From Xenorhabdus sp. BG5 (GTDB lineage Bacteria; Pseudomonadota; Gammaproteobacteria; Enterobacterales; Enterobacteriaceae), in contig NZ_JADEUG010000025.1 in assembly GCF_015163665.1 (NCBI RefSeq), positions 1 through 54,958 on the forward strand: a stretch of 54,958 bases of DNA. The letters are read 5' to 3'. Below, piece by piece: positions 26,229 to 35,129 of the stretch. The first letter of the stretch is position 1. Each line of letters opens with the position of its first letter. Under the pieces are notes generated by a model that saw only the letters and a program-made list of their open reading frames with translations, had not been told where the DNA came from and did no database searches. The translations under genes were made by a program, and so were the position numbers.

Positions 26229-27182
26229 TCACCATGTCTTATCTGCCAGGACGCCACCACGCAAAGTTCCTGCGTCTACGCTATGAAACAAAGGCAAAAA
26301 ACTTGTGGGTAATGGACGAGTAAATTCACTGCTAAGCCAACAACGCAACAAGCAACGCTCATGTTTTTCATCATTTTCAAAACAAGTGCGAGCATGTAAT
26401 GTAATGTGGTTATTGACCATTACCAACATTCCTTTACTGAAGTTCAGTTCAGCGTAATGACCAGGTTGTTCAACAATTGAATCTATATCTGTTAACATCT
26501 GTTTGATTTCTTGTGACTGCTCTATGCCATGGCGAACTACTGAGTCGTTAAATTTACGTATATAACGTAAAACGAATTGATCATGATTTTCACTCAATAG
26601 CGGCAAAGCAATCCAAGATTGATCACCTTCATCACGCAAATCATGAGGAATGGGCTTTTTTAGGTGAGAAAGCCAAGTAAACTGGCGTTGTTCTGCTTGC
26701 AATACTACATCGGCAGAAGAACGAATGCGAAAAGCACCTCCGCGAGCAGCAGGGCTCCAACAACCCAGCACAGTGATATCTGCCCTATCAGAATGAAAAG
26801 CGAGCTCTTGATTAGTTAAGTGTCCACGTTGTGGCATATTAAGATTATCGCGTACACCATGATCACGAACTTCTTTTAAGTAGTGCCCTTGTTTGTTAAT
26901 TGAAACTGGAATACCAAACCAAAGACAAAACTTATTAAACAGCGCTCGAAATGGTTCAGCCGATAGGGATTTGAGCGTTGGGGAATCATGCACTACTACA
27001 CCACTTTCCAGCTCAAGTTCTCGATGCAAATCACGACGCAATATATCATCACTCTTATCGGGCTGATAACCTTCCGCCATTGCGCTAAGCAGAGCTTCCA
27101 GCGACTGATTAAAACGAGCCGAACGTTCAAACACGATATTTCCTCGCCAGGCAATCGGGCGCGGGTAGGAAGAAAAACTCAT
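26229..27182 (-). CDS. TauD/TfdA-family Fe(II)/2-oxoglutarate dioxygenase
   Basis: Protein of 317 residues. The iron ligands can be placed as His and Asp in AFHSDRAD (near residue 122) and a distal His in NNHITLHART (near 264). The 2-oxoglutarate-binding Arg is in ERCLLRCWLS. Enzymes of this family hydroxylate, desaturate or cyclise amino-acid-derived intermediates. The start overlaps the stop of the amidotransferase gene by 4 bp. Confidence 0.85.
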   Translation of the reverse strand: MSFSSYPRPIAWRGNIVFERSARFNQSLEALLSAMAEGYQPDKSDDILRRDLHRELELESGVVVHDSPTLKSLSAEPFRALFNKFCLWFGIPVSINKQGHYLKEVRDHGVRDNLNMPQRGHLTNQELAFHSDRADITVLGCWSPAARGGAFRIRSSADVVLQAEQRQFTWLSHLKKPIPHDLRDEGDQSWIALPLLSENHDQFVLRYIRKFNDSVVRHGIEQSQEIKQMLTDIDSIVEQPGHYAELNFSKGMLVMVNNHITLHARTCFENDEKHERCLLRCWLSSEFTRPLPTSFLPLFHSVDAGTLRGGVLADKTW

Positions 27183-28774
27183 AAATTCACCTCATATTCT
27201 TGTTGCCAAAGGGAAAGCGTAGTTAGAGTAAAAAGTTGAGTATTATCCGCCGTTTCTATATATGCAGGTGTTAAATTCACCAGACCGATATTGCGTAATG
27301 CCTCGCAGTGTTCCTGCAGATAGTGACGCATTTCCTGTACTGCTTTAGGCCAATAGGCGAAGGGTAATCGGAAGTGCTGCTTAGGTTTCCATTGCCAGTT
27401 TGGTAGCCGTTTCTTGAGTAAATTACACAGTGGGACTTTAGTGATACCATCCACAAGGCGTGTAGAACGACTTGCCAGCCTACCGAGTCCAGCATGTAAA
27501 TAAGGTGTTCGAGCTTCAATTGTGCGTGACATCAGGAGATGATCAGCTCGACGCAGCAGGGGCTCCAAAGAGTAATGCAGATCGAAATGGTCAATAGCTG
27601 CTTCATACCCTTTCTTTAGGGCTGAATTAGAAATCTCTTCAATTTGATCATTCAGTTCAGAGGCAATTTTAGAAGAAAATAACTTTGCTTTGTTTTGATA
27701 GTCGCCGAACCAAATGCGAGCAAAGCTGCCTGCATCATGTAGCTTTGATTGTTGTAGGTCAAGGTGGCGTGGATAGCCCCAGAACAACTCGTCAGCCCCC
27801 TCTCCCAGCAATACACAGTGGTATCCTGCATCTCCGACTGCATCCGCTAATTGTTGATACATTAGCAGGCTGGACATACGGGTTGCTGCACCAAAGTTTT
27901 TTACCGCCTTTCGCAACACAGGCATAAAAGCTGTTTGTTCCAGAGAAATCCGATGCAAATTGGGCTGTAGGCGCACTGACTCCTCGGCACCTTCTAAGGC
28001 CAGAGTGAATTTAGCTATATCAGGCTTCATCCAGGTATTAAGCAGAGTTGAGTCTATGCCCCCACTGAGTAACAGTGCTGATGGACGAAATGTCGCTTTA
28101 CAACGGCTGATAGCCTCACCTAATGTTTCTTCAATTGAATACGATGATGGTTCAGTTTGAGGAAAAAAATACTGGCGTTGAATCAACTGTGCTTGCCCTT
28201 CACTAAGCCTAAATATTAACTGCTCCCCAGGGGATACAAGGCGTATACCGGAAAATAAACTTTCGCCTTCTAAAGTGACTCCTGTTGTCACAACCTGAGC
28301 TATCGCAGCGATATTTGGTGCACACCCACCCAACAAAGTCAGTATCGGTGTAAGCTCGGATGAAAATATCAGCCGTCCACGATCTGCTTGATAAAAATAG
28401 TAGAGAGGTTTGATACCGTAACTATCACGTTGTAGTGTCAATGAAGCACTATGCGGTTGCCATAATGCCAGTGCAAACATTCCATCTGGTAGTATTCCTT
28501 TTTCTATTCCCTCACAGAGCAAGCGAACTTCATCCTCAATTCCCACATTTGGGGAGTAAACTTCACCATTATATGCGGCATAAGTTTCTCCATATTTCAC
28601 TGGTATCGGTAGTGAGGCTGCACTAGACATTGGCAGGCGTGTCATTCCTAATGCACCTGTAGGCAAGTCAACAAACCCATTACCATAAGGACCCCGATGA
28701 TGAAGATTCTGAAGTGCTTGACGAAAACGAGCACCATCAAACCCTGGTCCAATATCACCCAAAATGCCGCACAT
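27179..28774 (-). CDS. asparagine-synthase-like glutamine-dependent amidotransferase
   Basis: Protein of 531 residues with two domains. The N-terminal class II glutaminase starts MCGILG, with the catalytic Cys2 kept, and has HHRGPYG, YNGEVYS and PDGMFALALW. The AsnB-type synthetase domain has the PP-loop SGGIDSTLL near residue 230. It would activate a carboxylate as an acyl-adenylate and form an amide from glutamine-derived ammonia, or close a ring as in beta-lactam synthetases. The retained Cys2 argues for true amidation. It begins at the exact last base of the upstream ligase gene. Confidence 0.86.
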   Translation of the reverse strand: MCGILGDIGPGFDGARFRQALQNLHHRGPYGNGFVDLPTGALGMTRLPMSSAASLPIPVKYGETYAAYNGEVYSPNVGIEDEVRLLCEGIEKGILPDGMFALALWQPHSASLTLQRDSYGIKPLYYFYQADRGRLIFSSELTPILTLLGGCAPNIAAIAQVVTTGVTLEGESLFSGIRLVSPGEQLIFRLSEGQAQLIQRQYFFPQTEPSSYSIEETLGEAISRCKATFRPSALLLSGGIDSTLLNTWMKPDIAKFTLALEGAEESVRLQPNLHRISLEQTAFMPVLRKAVKNFGAATRMSSLLMYQQLADAVGDAGYHCVLLGEGADELFWGYPRHLDLQQSKLHDAGSFARIWFGDYQNKAKLFSSKIASELNDQIEEISNSALKKGYEAAIDHFDLHYSLEPLLRRADHLLMSRTIEARTPYLHAGLGRLASRSTRLVDGITKVPLCNLLKKRLPNWQWKPKQHFRLPFAYWPKAVQEMRHYLQEHCEALRNIGLVNLTPAYIETADNTQLFTLTTLSLWQQEYEVNL

Positions 28775-30252
28775 TATGATACTCCCTGGGTAATAAGTTC
28801 GGTAATAGCGCGTCGGTCGTGTTTACCGGCACCATTTAGTGGGAGTTTTTTATTGAGACAAAAAACAGAACGCGGGGCACGGGATATACCTAAATGCTGT
28901 TGTAACCAAGTTAGCAGAACACCTTCTTGCCCAAATTCTCCTTGGATAACCGCAACATAATCTTCACCATAAATATCACAGGGCACTTTCAGACAACATA
29001 CATCTATCACATCACTACGAGTATTCAACAATTGTTCACATTCGTTAAGGTGGAACAGGTTTCCCCCTTTATTTATTGTTCCATCCACACGACCCAATAC
29101 ATAAAATCCACCTTGATCATCGAAATAGGCAATATCTTGGGTATCCAGCCAGCCATCATGTACCACTTGTGCCGTTAGCTCGGGCTGATTTACATATCCT
29201 GAAAACAGACTGGGTGTTTTCACCCATAATCGCCCGCGAGAATCAGGTTGGGTAATTTCATGACCCTGTTCATCAGTCAAACGTAGTGTCAGGCCAACAG
29301 CAGGTCCTACCGTATTGTCAAATCTATTTCTATTTAAGCGACCAAATAAAAAGGCAAAGCCACACTCACTCAGTCCATAAATGTTAGCTAACGGAGCAAA
29401 ATTACGCTGAAATTCATCTTGTAAACCAGCATCCAAGCGAGCTGAACCAGACACGCACAATAAGCGGGATAATGGGAAAGGAACCGTGAGCGGAACCCCT
29501 TCCTTAACCATAAAATTGACAATGGGTGGAACCATATAGAGAAAACTGATATTGAATCGTTCTACTAGCTGCCAAAATTGTATGCAGTCAGACCAGCAAT
29601 GTTGTGGAAGTAGTACTACACTGCCACCATACAGTAAGGGAAACAGGAAGTTGATACCAAGTATCCCTAATCCGCTAACTCGATAAAAGCAGCCGGCGCG
29701 AGTATGTTCTCCTATCTTTAGGCAGCGCTGACCAATGGCATAGGCGCTCACCATCGCTTGCTGACTGAGAACGATACCTTTAGGTTTACCTGTGGTCCCT
29801 GAGGTAAAAATAATCATTCTGCTATTTGCGGCTGCGTGCTCATCAAACATCTCAACAGAATCGGATGAAAAATCAGGAATAAATTGCAATGTGGCAAACT
29901 CATCCTGAATAGGGACAGCACTTACCAATATCTGTAGCGCCATTTCATCAATAATTGCCTGTTTTGCTGTAATACCCCATTCAGGATCGATTAGGACCAA
30001 ATCTTTTCCTGAACGGATAACGCCATAAATCATACACAGGCAGTTATAGCTGTTGTCCAGTATCACACCAATGCCTTTGCTGGGTAAATCTGCAAACTGC
30101 CAAGCCAGAGCATCGACAAGCATATTGGTTTCTTTCCATCGATATTCAATAACTGATTCGGGTCTTAAGGCATCAATTAACAGAGATTGCTGTGGCGAAC
30201 TAAGGGCTTTCTTACGGAGTGTAGTATCCAGCGTGATGGGCAGATATTCCAT
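28774..30252 (-). CDS. stand-alone acyl/aminoacyl-adenylating ligase (ANL superfamily)
   Basis: Protein of 492 residues with the ANL motifs: P-loop FTSGTTGKPKG near residue 150, YGLSECG near 290, the D in YFDDQGGFYVLGRVDG, and the catalytic Lys in LPLNGAGKHDR near the C-terminus. It could load an acyl group on to the free carrier protein of the cluster or make an acyl-CoA. Its substrate cannot be read from sequence. A perfect AGGAGG precedes the ATG; it is 8 bp downstream of the methyltransferase gene. Confidence 0.85.
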   Translation of the reverse strand: MEYLPITLDTTLRKKALSSPQQSLLIDALRPESVIEYRWKETNMLVDALAWQFADLPSKGIGVILDNSYNCLCMIYGVIRSGKDLVLIDPEWGITAKQAIIDEMALQILVSAVPIQDEFATLQFIPDFSSDSVEMFDEHAAANSRMIIFTSGTTGKPKGIVLSQQAMVSAYAIGQRCLKIGEHTRAGCFYRVSGLGILGINFLFPLLYGGSVVLLPQHCWSDCIQFWQLVERFNISFLYMVPPIVNFMVKEGVPLTVPFPLSRLLCVSGSARLDAGLQDEFQRNFAPLANIYGLSECGFAFLFGRLNRNRFDNTVGPAVGLTLRLTDEQGHEITQPDSRGRLWVKTPSLFSGYVNQPELTAQVVHDGWLDTQDIAYFDDQGGFYVLGRVDGTINKGGNLFHLNECEQLLNTRSDVIDVCCLKVPCDIYGEDYVAVIQGEFGQEGVLLTWLQQHLGISRAPRSVFCLNKKLPLNGAGKHDRRAITELITQGVS

Positions 30253-30260
30253 CTGTCCTC

Positions 30261-31007
30261 CTAGCGGTTTACCGCAGTAAAAGCATGAATATCAAAGTTA
30301 ACAGCAATCGAATTAGCACCACCAATTGTCATGACATTTTCCATAAATTCATGAGCGTAAGCCTCCCCGCCTTCCAGTTCAATATAGCGAGTCACGTAGC
30401 TAGTCGACAAAAAAAACAAGGCTATTTCTTCCGCGGAAAGGAAAATAATATTGGCAAACACCTCACGTTGTGTGTTATGCAGGTGTGGACAATTACGCAT
30501 CAGTTCGAGCGTATCATCATATTGTGTCAGACGGGGATCTCGGTGTTTTGCCCAGCGCGAGATCAACTCTTTTTCGATATAATCGCGCAATGGCCCATAA
30601 ACCATTGGAAAATCATATTTATAGGCGCAAAAAAGCCCTCCGGATTTTAACCACTTTTGTAAATTCATTAACACTACTTGACGATCCATCCAGTAAAATG
30701 AAGTTGCACTGGTTATCAGGTCATAATTGCGTGGCGGAGAAAAAGTTTCTGCTGGAGATACGCTAAACGTTATATCAGGATAGCTATGACACGCTCGCTC
30801 AATGAGAGCATCACCAAGATCACATCCTTGAACATAAACAAAATACTCTTTCAGACGAATGGTAGAAACCCCATTGCCGCAGCCAATATCCAATGCAGCT
30901 TCATTTGAAGGTGCTCGGACAGAGAGTGAACGATATAACTCATCGGGGTAGGTGATCTTTCCCCTTACGACATCATAAGATTCTGCATTTTTATTAAATT
31001 GTTTCAC
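30261..31007 (-). CDS. SAM-dependent methyltransferase (class I)
   Basis: Protein of 248 residues with motif I ALDIGCGNGVSTIRL near residue 40 and the acidic loop CDLGDALIERA. The Methyltransf_11-type strand DLITSATSFYWMD follows. Start is a GTG overlapping the stop of the preceding gene (GTGA). Probably a tailoring O- or N-methyltransferase of the cluster. Confidence 0.82.
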   Translation of the reverse strand: MKQFNKNAESYDVVRGKITYPDELYRSLSVRAPSNEAALDIGCGNGVSTIRLKEYFVYVQGCDLGDALIERACHSYPDITFSVSPAETFSPPRNYDLITSATSFYWMDRQVVLMNLQKWLKSGGLFCAYKYDFPMVYGPLRDYIEKELISRWAKHRDPRLTQYDDTLELMRNCPHLHNTQREVFANIIFLSAEEIALFFLSTSYVTRYIELEGGEAYAHEFMENVMTIGGANSIAVNFDIHAFTAVNR

Positions 31008-32380
31008 TGTGTTATCTCCAATAAACTTTCATGATAATCGCCTTTATGGACAAAGTTAATATAGGTGCCACAACCGCGAATAAAGCGATAGGAGTGAGCC
31101 ACACCCGCTGGGATAAAAACACTGGCTGGGCTATGTATATGACGAATATCACCCCCAAGATCGACTTCCACCTCTAGGCCGATATAGTCCTGACCATCTC
31201 CTAAGAACAAGAATACGGAGTCACAATTATGAGTGTGGCTATCAACATGACCTGTCTCTGCAGACTCATCAGCGCCTATCATCGAAAATTGGCGGGCAAT
31301 AAAATAGTAGGGAGACCCATCTACCAATCGTTTATCCAACATCACAAAGCGTTTTCCTGGGCCGTGGCGGTGATACTTCAGTTCTGTTGAAGATTTTTCC
31401 AACGGAACCAGAAAAAGCTCTTGTTCTTGTAAGGGAGTAAAATGCTCCAGAGAAATGTGTCCCTTGATGAGTTTTGGATCAAAAATGCTGTAAGCAGCAC
31501 TGTCTTTCTGCATAGCAAGTTGGTGTAAGCGAGCAACATGCACAAAAGCATTTTTACCTACAACCGGTTGCATTGGAGACATGGGTATTCGGCTATACGC
31601 TTCTACCAATTCAGAGAGTGCCAAAATTCGGGAAATATCAAAACGATTTTGTTCAAAACGTGTAGCAAGCAGCGTAATCAATTGGAAAGTATCAGTGATA
31701 CCTGCACGTTCACCTATGCCATTGCAACTCGTAGAGATCCATTCAACTCCCGCTTCAATCGCTTTTAACGTGTTAGCGAGCGCGAGTCCTCTGTCGTTAT
31801 GAACATGATATTCAAGAACAATATCAGGAAACTCATAGCGTAATAGCGATAACACATCAAAAGTTTCATCAGGTAGTAGAATACCTACACTATCAGCGAA
31901 ACAAATACGATTAGCATCTGCTTCACGAGCAGTTATAATCATACTGACCAAGTCAGGGACTGCAGTACGCCCGGCATCTTCAATGGTTGCCCTAACTAGC
32001 AACCCTTGTTCACGGGCATATCGGATAGAAGAACCAAACATCGTTAACAATTCTTCGCGGCTCTTACCTTTAAACTTCGTTGCCATTGAAATTTCATTAA
32101 TAGAGGCGAACAATCCAACCCAATGAGCCCCAGTTTGTAACACGGCATCGATATCTTCCAAACGAGCTCTGGCGTGAGCTAACACTGGCACAGGTGAGGT
32201 TGCTACCACAGCTTGAACACGTTCTGCTTCTTTCGACGAAATAAAAGGATGTCCACACTCAATCGTATCTACCCCTAATGCCGCTATTTCTCGGGAAAGT
32301 AATACCGACTGTTCAGTAGTAAAACAACACTGGCGAGTTTGCATGCCTTCTCTCAAGGTGCAATCAATAATACGTATCAT
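31004..32380 (-). CDS. DRE-TIM aldolase (isopropylmalate/homocitrate-synthase-like) fused to a cupin
   Basis: Protein of 458 residues. The N-terminal domain (about 1-300) has the DRE-TIM signature DCTLREGMQ at residues 6-14, the metal site YHVHND near 195 and the loop GIGERAG near 223. These mark the isopropylmalate/homocitrate/citramalate synthase group, which condenses acetyl-CoA with a 2-oxo acid. The C-terminal domain (about 330-458) is a cupin with THNCDSVFLF and IHSPASVFIPAGVAHSYRF. The usual leucine-sensing LeuA domain is absent. Likely supplies an unusual chain-extended acid or amino acid for the product. The fusion is unusual to me. Confidence 0.8.
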   Translation of the reverse strand: MIRIIDCTLREGMQTRQCCFTTEQSVLLSREIAALGVDTIECGHPFISSKEAERVQAVVATSPVPVLAHARARLEDIDAVLQTGAHWVGLFASINEISMATKFKGKSREELLTMFGSSIRYAREQGLLVRATIEDAGRTAVPDLVSMIITAREADANRICFADSVGILLPDETFDVLSLLRYEFPDIVLEYHVHNDRGLALANTLKAIEAGVEWISTSCNGIGERAGITDTFQLITLLATRFEQNRFDISRILALSELVEAYSRIPMSPMQPVVGKNAFVHVARLHQLAMQKDSAAYSIFDPKLIKGHISLEHFTPLQEQELFLVPLEKSSTELKYHRHGPGKRFVMLDKRLVDGSPYYFIARQFSMIGADESAETGHVDSHTHNCDSVFLFLGDGQDYIGLEVEVDLGGDIRHIHSPASVFIPAGVAHSYRFIRGCGTYINFVHKGDYHESLLEITQ

Positions 32381-32601
32381 GTAGGGTGCTCCATACTTCT
32401 GACTAAGGTTTCAAAACAAGGAGCAGCCTGAAAATCCATAATTTTTGGTGCATGATTAAATTGTCGAGCAAAGCGTGCTAGAAAAGTCACCATTTTCATT
32501 GAATGATTTAATAGTTCCTTGAGGGATTCATCAATATTGGCTTCTGAAATATCTCTATCAGGGAAAATAATTCTTAGATTATCAATTACCCATACTTTCA
32601 T
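32377..32601 (-). CDS. free-standing carrier protein (PCP/ACP-like)
   Basis: Protein of 74 residues with the size and pattern of a phosphopantetheine carrier. The segment ESLKELLNHSMKMVTFLARF corresponds to the carrier helix, where HS is the normal attachment serine but the usual GG before it is replaced by LN. Its place between biosynthetic enzymes supports the call. The end overlaps the aldolase start by 4 bp. Confidence 0.68.
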   Translation of the reverse strand: MKVWVIDNLRIIFPDRDISEANIDESLKELLNHSMKMVTFLARFARQFNHAPKIMDFQAAPCFETLVRSMEHPT

Positions 32602-32608
32602 ATTTGCC

Positions 32609-33250
32609 TCACATTAGTCTTTGATATTCGTTCTCTTCAACAAACACTATTGGCATGCCTATACGCAATTGACCGCTGATATTCATGTAACTACCATGCG
32701 GGGTTTTTGCAGGCCATACCGAGATATCTCCTGCTTGAAGTGATACATCCTTTAGTTCTTCCTGAGAAATTTGGTTTTTTTCGAGGTCGATGCACTTAAA
32801 CATGGGATAATTTAGATCGAACTCGTGCGGGTAAACCACATCAGTATCGGGCAGATAAAACATACCTCCGTTCTCTTTAAATGCGGGGGTCAAAGCTACC
32901 CAGAATGTCCAAGCGGTATTAAAGGGTTTTTCCCACAATGCAATGTCCTGATGTAGAGGAATAAACGATTCATCAGCATGACGTTTAATAAAGGCTGCAT
33001 GACGTAACAAACGCGGGTTATCGAGGTATTGACTTACAATTTTCGTCAGACCAGAACCATAACTCCATGCCTGCCAGAACTGCGGGTCATGATTAGAGAT
33101 ATTGCGGATTTTTTTTGCATAACGCAGTTTATCATCACCAATATCGAACTCAGGCTCTAGCCCTGCAGATGGAGAATCGGATTGTGCAAGAATCCAATCC
33201 AGCGCCAGTTTTTGAAAATCAAGTGAAATTGCCTGCCTATGAAATATCAT
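32609..33250 (-). CDS. phytanoyl-CoA-dioxygenase-like (PhyH) Fe(II)/2OG oxygenase
   Basis: Protein of 213 residues. Iron ligands are predicted as His and Asp in LHQDIALW (near residue 112) and His in TPHGSYMNISG (near 184), followed by the 2OG-binding Arg in QLRIG. PhyH enzymes in peptide clusters often hydroxylate or halogenate carrier-bound residues; no halogenase-type change (Asp to Ala/Gly) is seen, so hydroxylation is expected. Start overlaps the thioesterase stop by 4 bp. Confidence 0.8.
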   Translation of the reverse strand: MIFHRQAISLDFQKLALDWILAQSDSPSAGLEPEFDIGDDKLRYAKKIRNISNHDPQFWQAWSYGSGLTKIVSQYLDNPRLLRHAAFIKRHADESFIPLHQDIALWEKPFNTAWTFWVALTPAFKENGGMFYLPDTDVVYPHEFDLNYPMFKCIDLEKNQISQEELKDVSLQAGDISVWPAKTPHGSYMNISGQLRIGMPIVFVEENEYQRLM

Positions 33251-33855
33251 GAAAAGGTAACCTCTTGAATTAATTGGATAAGGTAAGAAATTACGCTACT
33301 CTCTTTCATCACCTCGTGATGACATAACGAGACATCGAATTGGTGTATGTGCTTGATCAATAAATGCCAGTCAGTGTTTACGTTGATATTATTTCGAGTG
33401 CAACGTATCCACCATGCTTGTTGCAAGGCTGGTTTTGGTTGCCATTGGCTGAATAGGCTAATGTTATTTAGAATGACAGGTAACTTTATTTCATTAAGCT
33501 CCTGCATCAAGGAAAGCCAGTCTTGTATATCTGTTGTTAGCCAGTGTTGGTACTGTTCGTCGATAGGCATTTCACGTAACGAAGACGAAGGCAAATGGCT
33601 GTCCACCATAACTAAGCGGGCAGTAGGAAAATTGCGTTGGCAGAGTTCATATCCCAGAGCACCACCGAACGAATAGCCAATAATCCAAGTCGGCTTATAT
33701 TTCAATCCATCAGCGATAAGATCAGCCAGTTCAGAAAGATCTTCTTTCATAGCTAATGTGTGATAATTAACGCTTTCCACCTGTTCAGGCAGATGGGAAA
33801 GCAGGGACTGAAAACAACTGGGATGTCCGATGAAATCAGGAAGCAAAAATATCAT
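33247..33855 (-). CDS. type II thioesterase-like hydrolase
   Basis: Protein of 202 residues with nucleophile elbow GYSFGG near residue 62, the Asp in VMVDSHLP, and a His in LCHHEVM near the C-terminus. It is of the short NRPS thioesterase type, which clears mis-loaded carriers or releases the product. Strong GGAGGAGCTG site before the ATG. Overlaps the condensation gene by 1 bp. Confidence 0.8.
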   Translation of the reverse strand: MIFLLPDFIGHPSCFQSLLSHLPEQVESVNYHTLAMKEDLSELADLIADGLKYKPTWIIGYSFGGALGYELCQRNFPTARLVMVDSHLPSSSLREMPIDEQYQHWLTTDIQDWLSLMQELNEIKLPVILNNISLFSQWQPKPALQQAWWIRCTRNNINVNTDWHLLIKHIHQFDVSLCHHEVMKESSVISYLIQLIQEVTFS

Positions 33856-35129
33856 CAGGTCAGCTCCTCCACCAAGGCACTGTGTAAAGCGTTGCTAAAT
33901 GTTTCTCCCCAGCGGGTTGTTAGCTTAACGTGCCAGAATCCTGGTTTTCCATGAGTGACGGTTATGGTGATAGGCTTCCTGCTACGAAATTCAGGATGAT
34001 GCTGAAATCCTTCCATTACTATTGGTGTATCTATGAAGTTGATCATCACGATAGCATCACGATAACTAAGCTCACACAGAGAAGTAATTTCCTCCTGGGG
34101 CAGCTGTGCGTGCTCTAGCCACGACAAACGTAGCTGGTCAAACTCCGTTACTTCATAACGAGTATCCAGCAGTATCGGTAACAGATTGACATAACATCCA
34201 CTGCTCGTATTTCGCCCTATACGGCGCAAAGTAACCGGAGTTACTGCTAACTGAGGACCATTAATATTCAGCTTAACCAATGTCCGTGAGAGCGACAGAA
34301 TCATACGGGTAAACATTTGTGGTTCATCGTGCAATGTGAAGCTCATCAATGAGCTCTCGGGTAACAACTCCCGTGTCGGGGGCATGGCCAGTGTGCTGAA
34401 AAACGTTTTTTGATTGCGCCAGAAAGTTTGCAACCGTTCTCGGTGTACTGTGATTTGTTGTTCTAGAACCCAAATTTGTTGAATAAAATCCAGATCAGGC
34501 TCTGGCCATGCAGCTGTCTTTAACCAAACTTGTACCCGAGAAAGCAATGTCTGAACAAAGTCGGCATCTGCAACCAAGTGATGCAGCCATATTCCCCACC
34601 GCATATCCTTACCACAACGTGCATATACGACTCGCAGCATTCCTCTTTTAAACACAGAGTGAGAGTGCTGTAGTTGTTCGCGAATAAAAGCCTGGGCATC
34701 TGCATACTGCACAGATTCCTGATATTCAGGTTCAGCATTATATGGTGAAGTAAAAAGACGTAATTCTAATCCACTATCTCCCCACTCCACTGCACTATTG
34801 AGAAGTGGAAAGGTTCTATATAGACCTTCGATCAAGTTTTTTAGTTTGGAAGATTCTGGAGGGATCGAATCTGGTGCCAAGTAGAACAATCCGAATTGTG
34901 GACAGTCTCCGGAAATAATCTCACTCAGTACCATTGCATTAAGCCAGCAAGGAAGTGGCAAAATGCAGGAGCTATCACTATAAGAGGTAAGCAGCTGTTC
35001 TTTTCCTTGCTGTAGCCAGGAACGTTCCTCTTGATCTAACTGTTGCCACTGACCATAAATAACCAGCCGATTACCAAATGGTAAGCAATAAATTTGCCGC
35101 TGAGATAACTTCTCAAAGATTTCATTCAT
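33855..35129 (-). CDS. stand-alone NRPS condensation domain
   Basis: Protein of 424 residues, about one condensation domain. The active motif HHLVADA (HHxxxD) lies near residue 185, and the later motifs LLPESSLMSF and TPVTLRRIGR match the family layout. It should join a carrier-bound acyl or amino group to another. Being free-standing, it works in trans with the adenylation-carrier protein and the separate carrier. The start overlaps the NRPS gene stop by 4 bp. Confidence 0.82.
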   Translation of the reverse strand: MNEIFEKLSQRQIYCLPFGNRLVIYGQWQQLDQEERSWLQQGKEQLLTSYSDSSCILPLPCWLNAMVLSEIISGDCPQFGLFYLAPDSIPPESSKLKNLIEGLYRTFPLLNSAVEWGDSGLELRLFTSPYNAEPEYQESVQYADAQAFIREQLQHSHSVFKRGMLRVVYARCGKDMRWGIWLHHLVADADFVQTLLSRVQVWLKTAAWPEPDLDFIQQIWVLEQQITVHRERLQTFWRNQKTFFSTLAMPPTRELLPESSLMSFTLHDEPQMFTRMILSLSRTLVKLNINGPQLAVTPVTLRRIGRNTSSGCYVNLLPILLDTRYEVTEFDQLRLSWLEHAQLPQEEITSLCELSYRDAIVMINFIDTPIVMEGFQHHPEFRSRKPITITVTHGKPGFWHVKLTTRWGETFSNALHSALVEELT

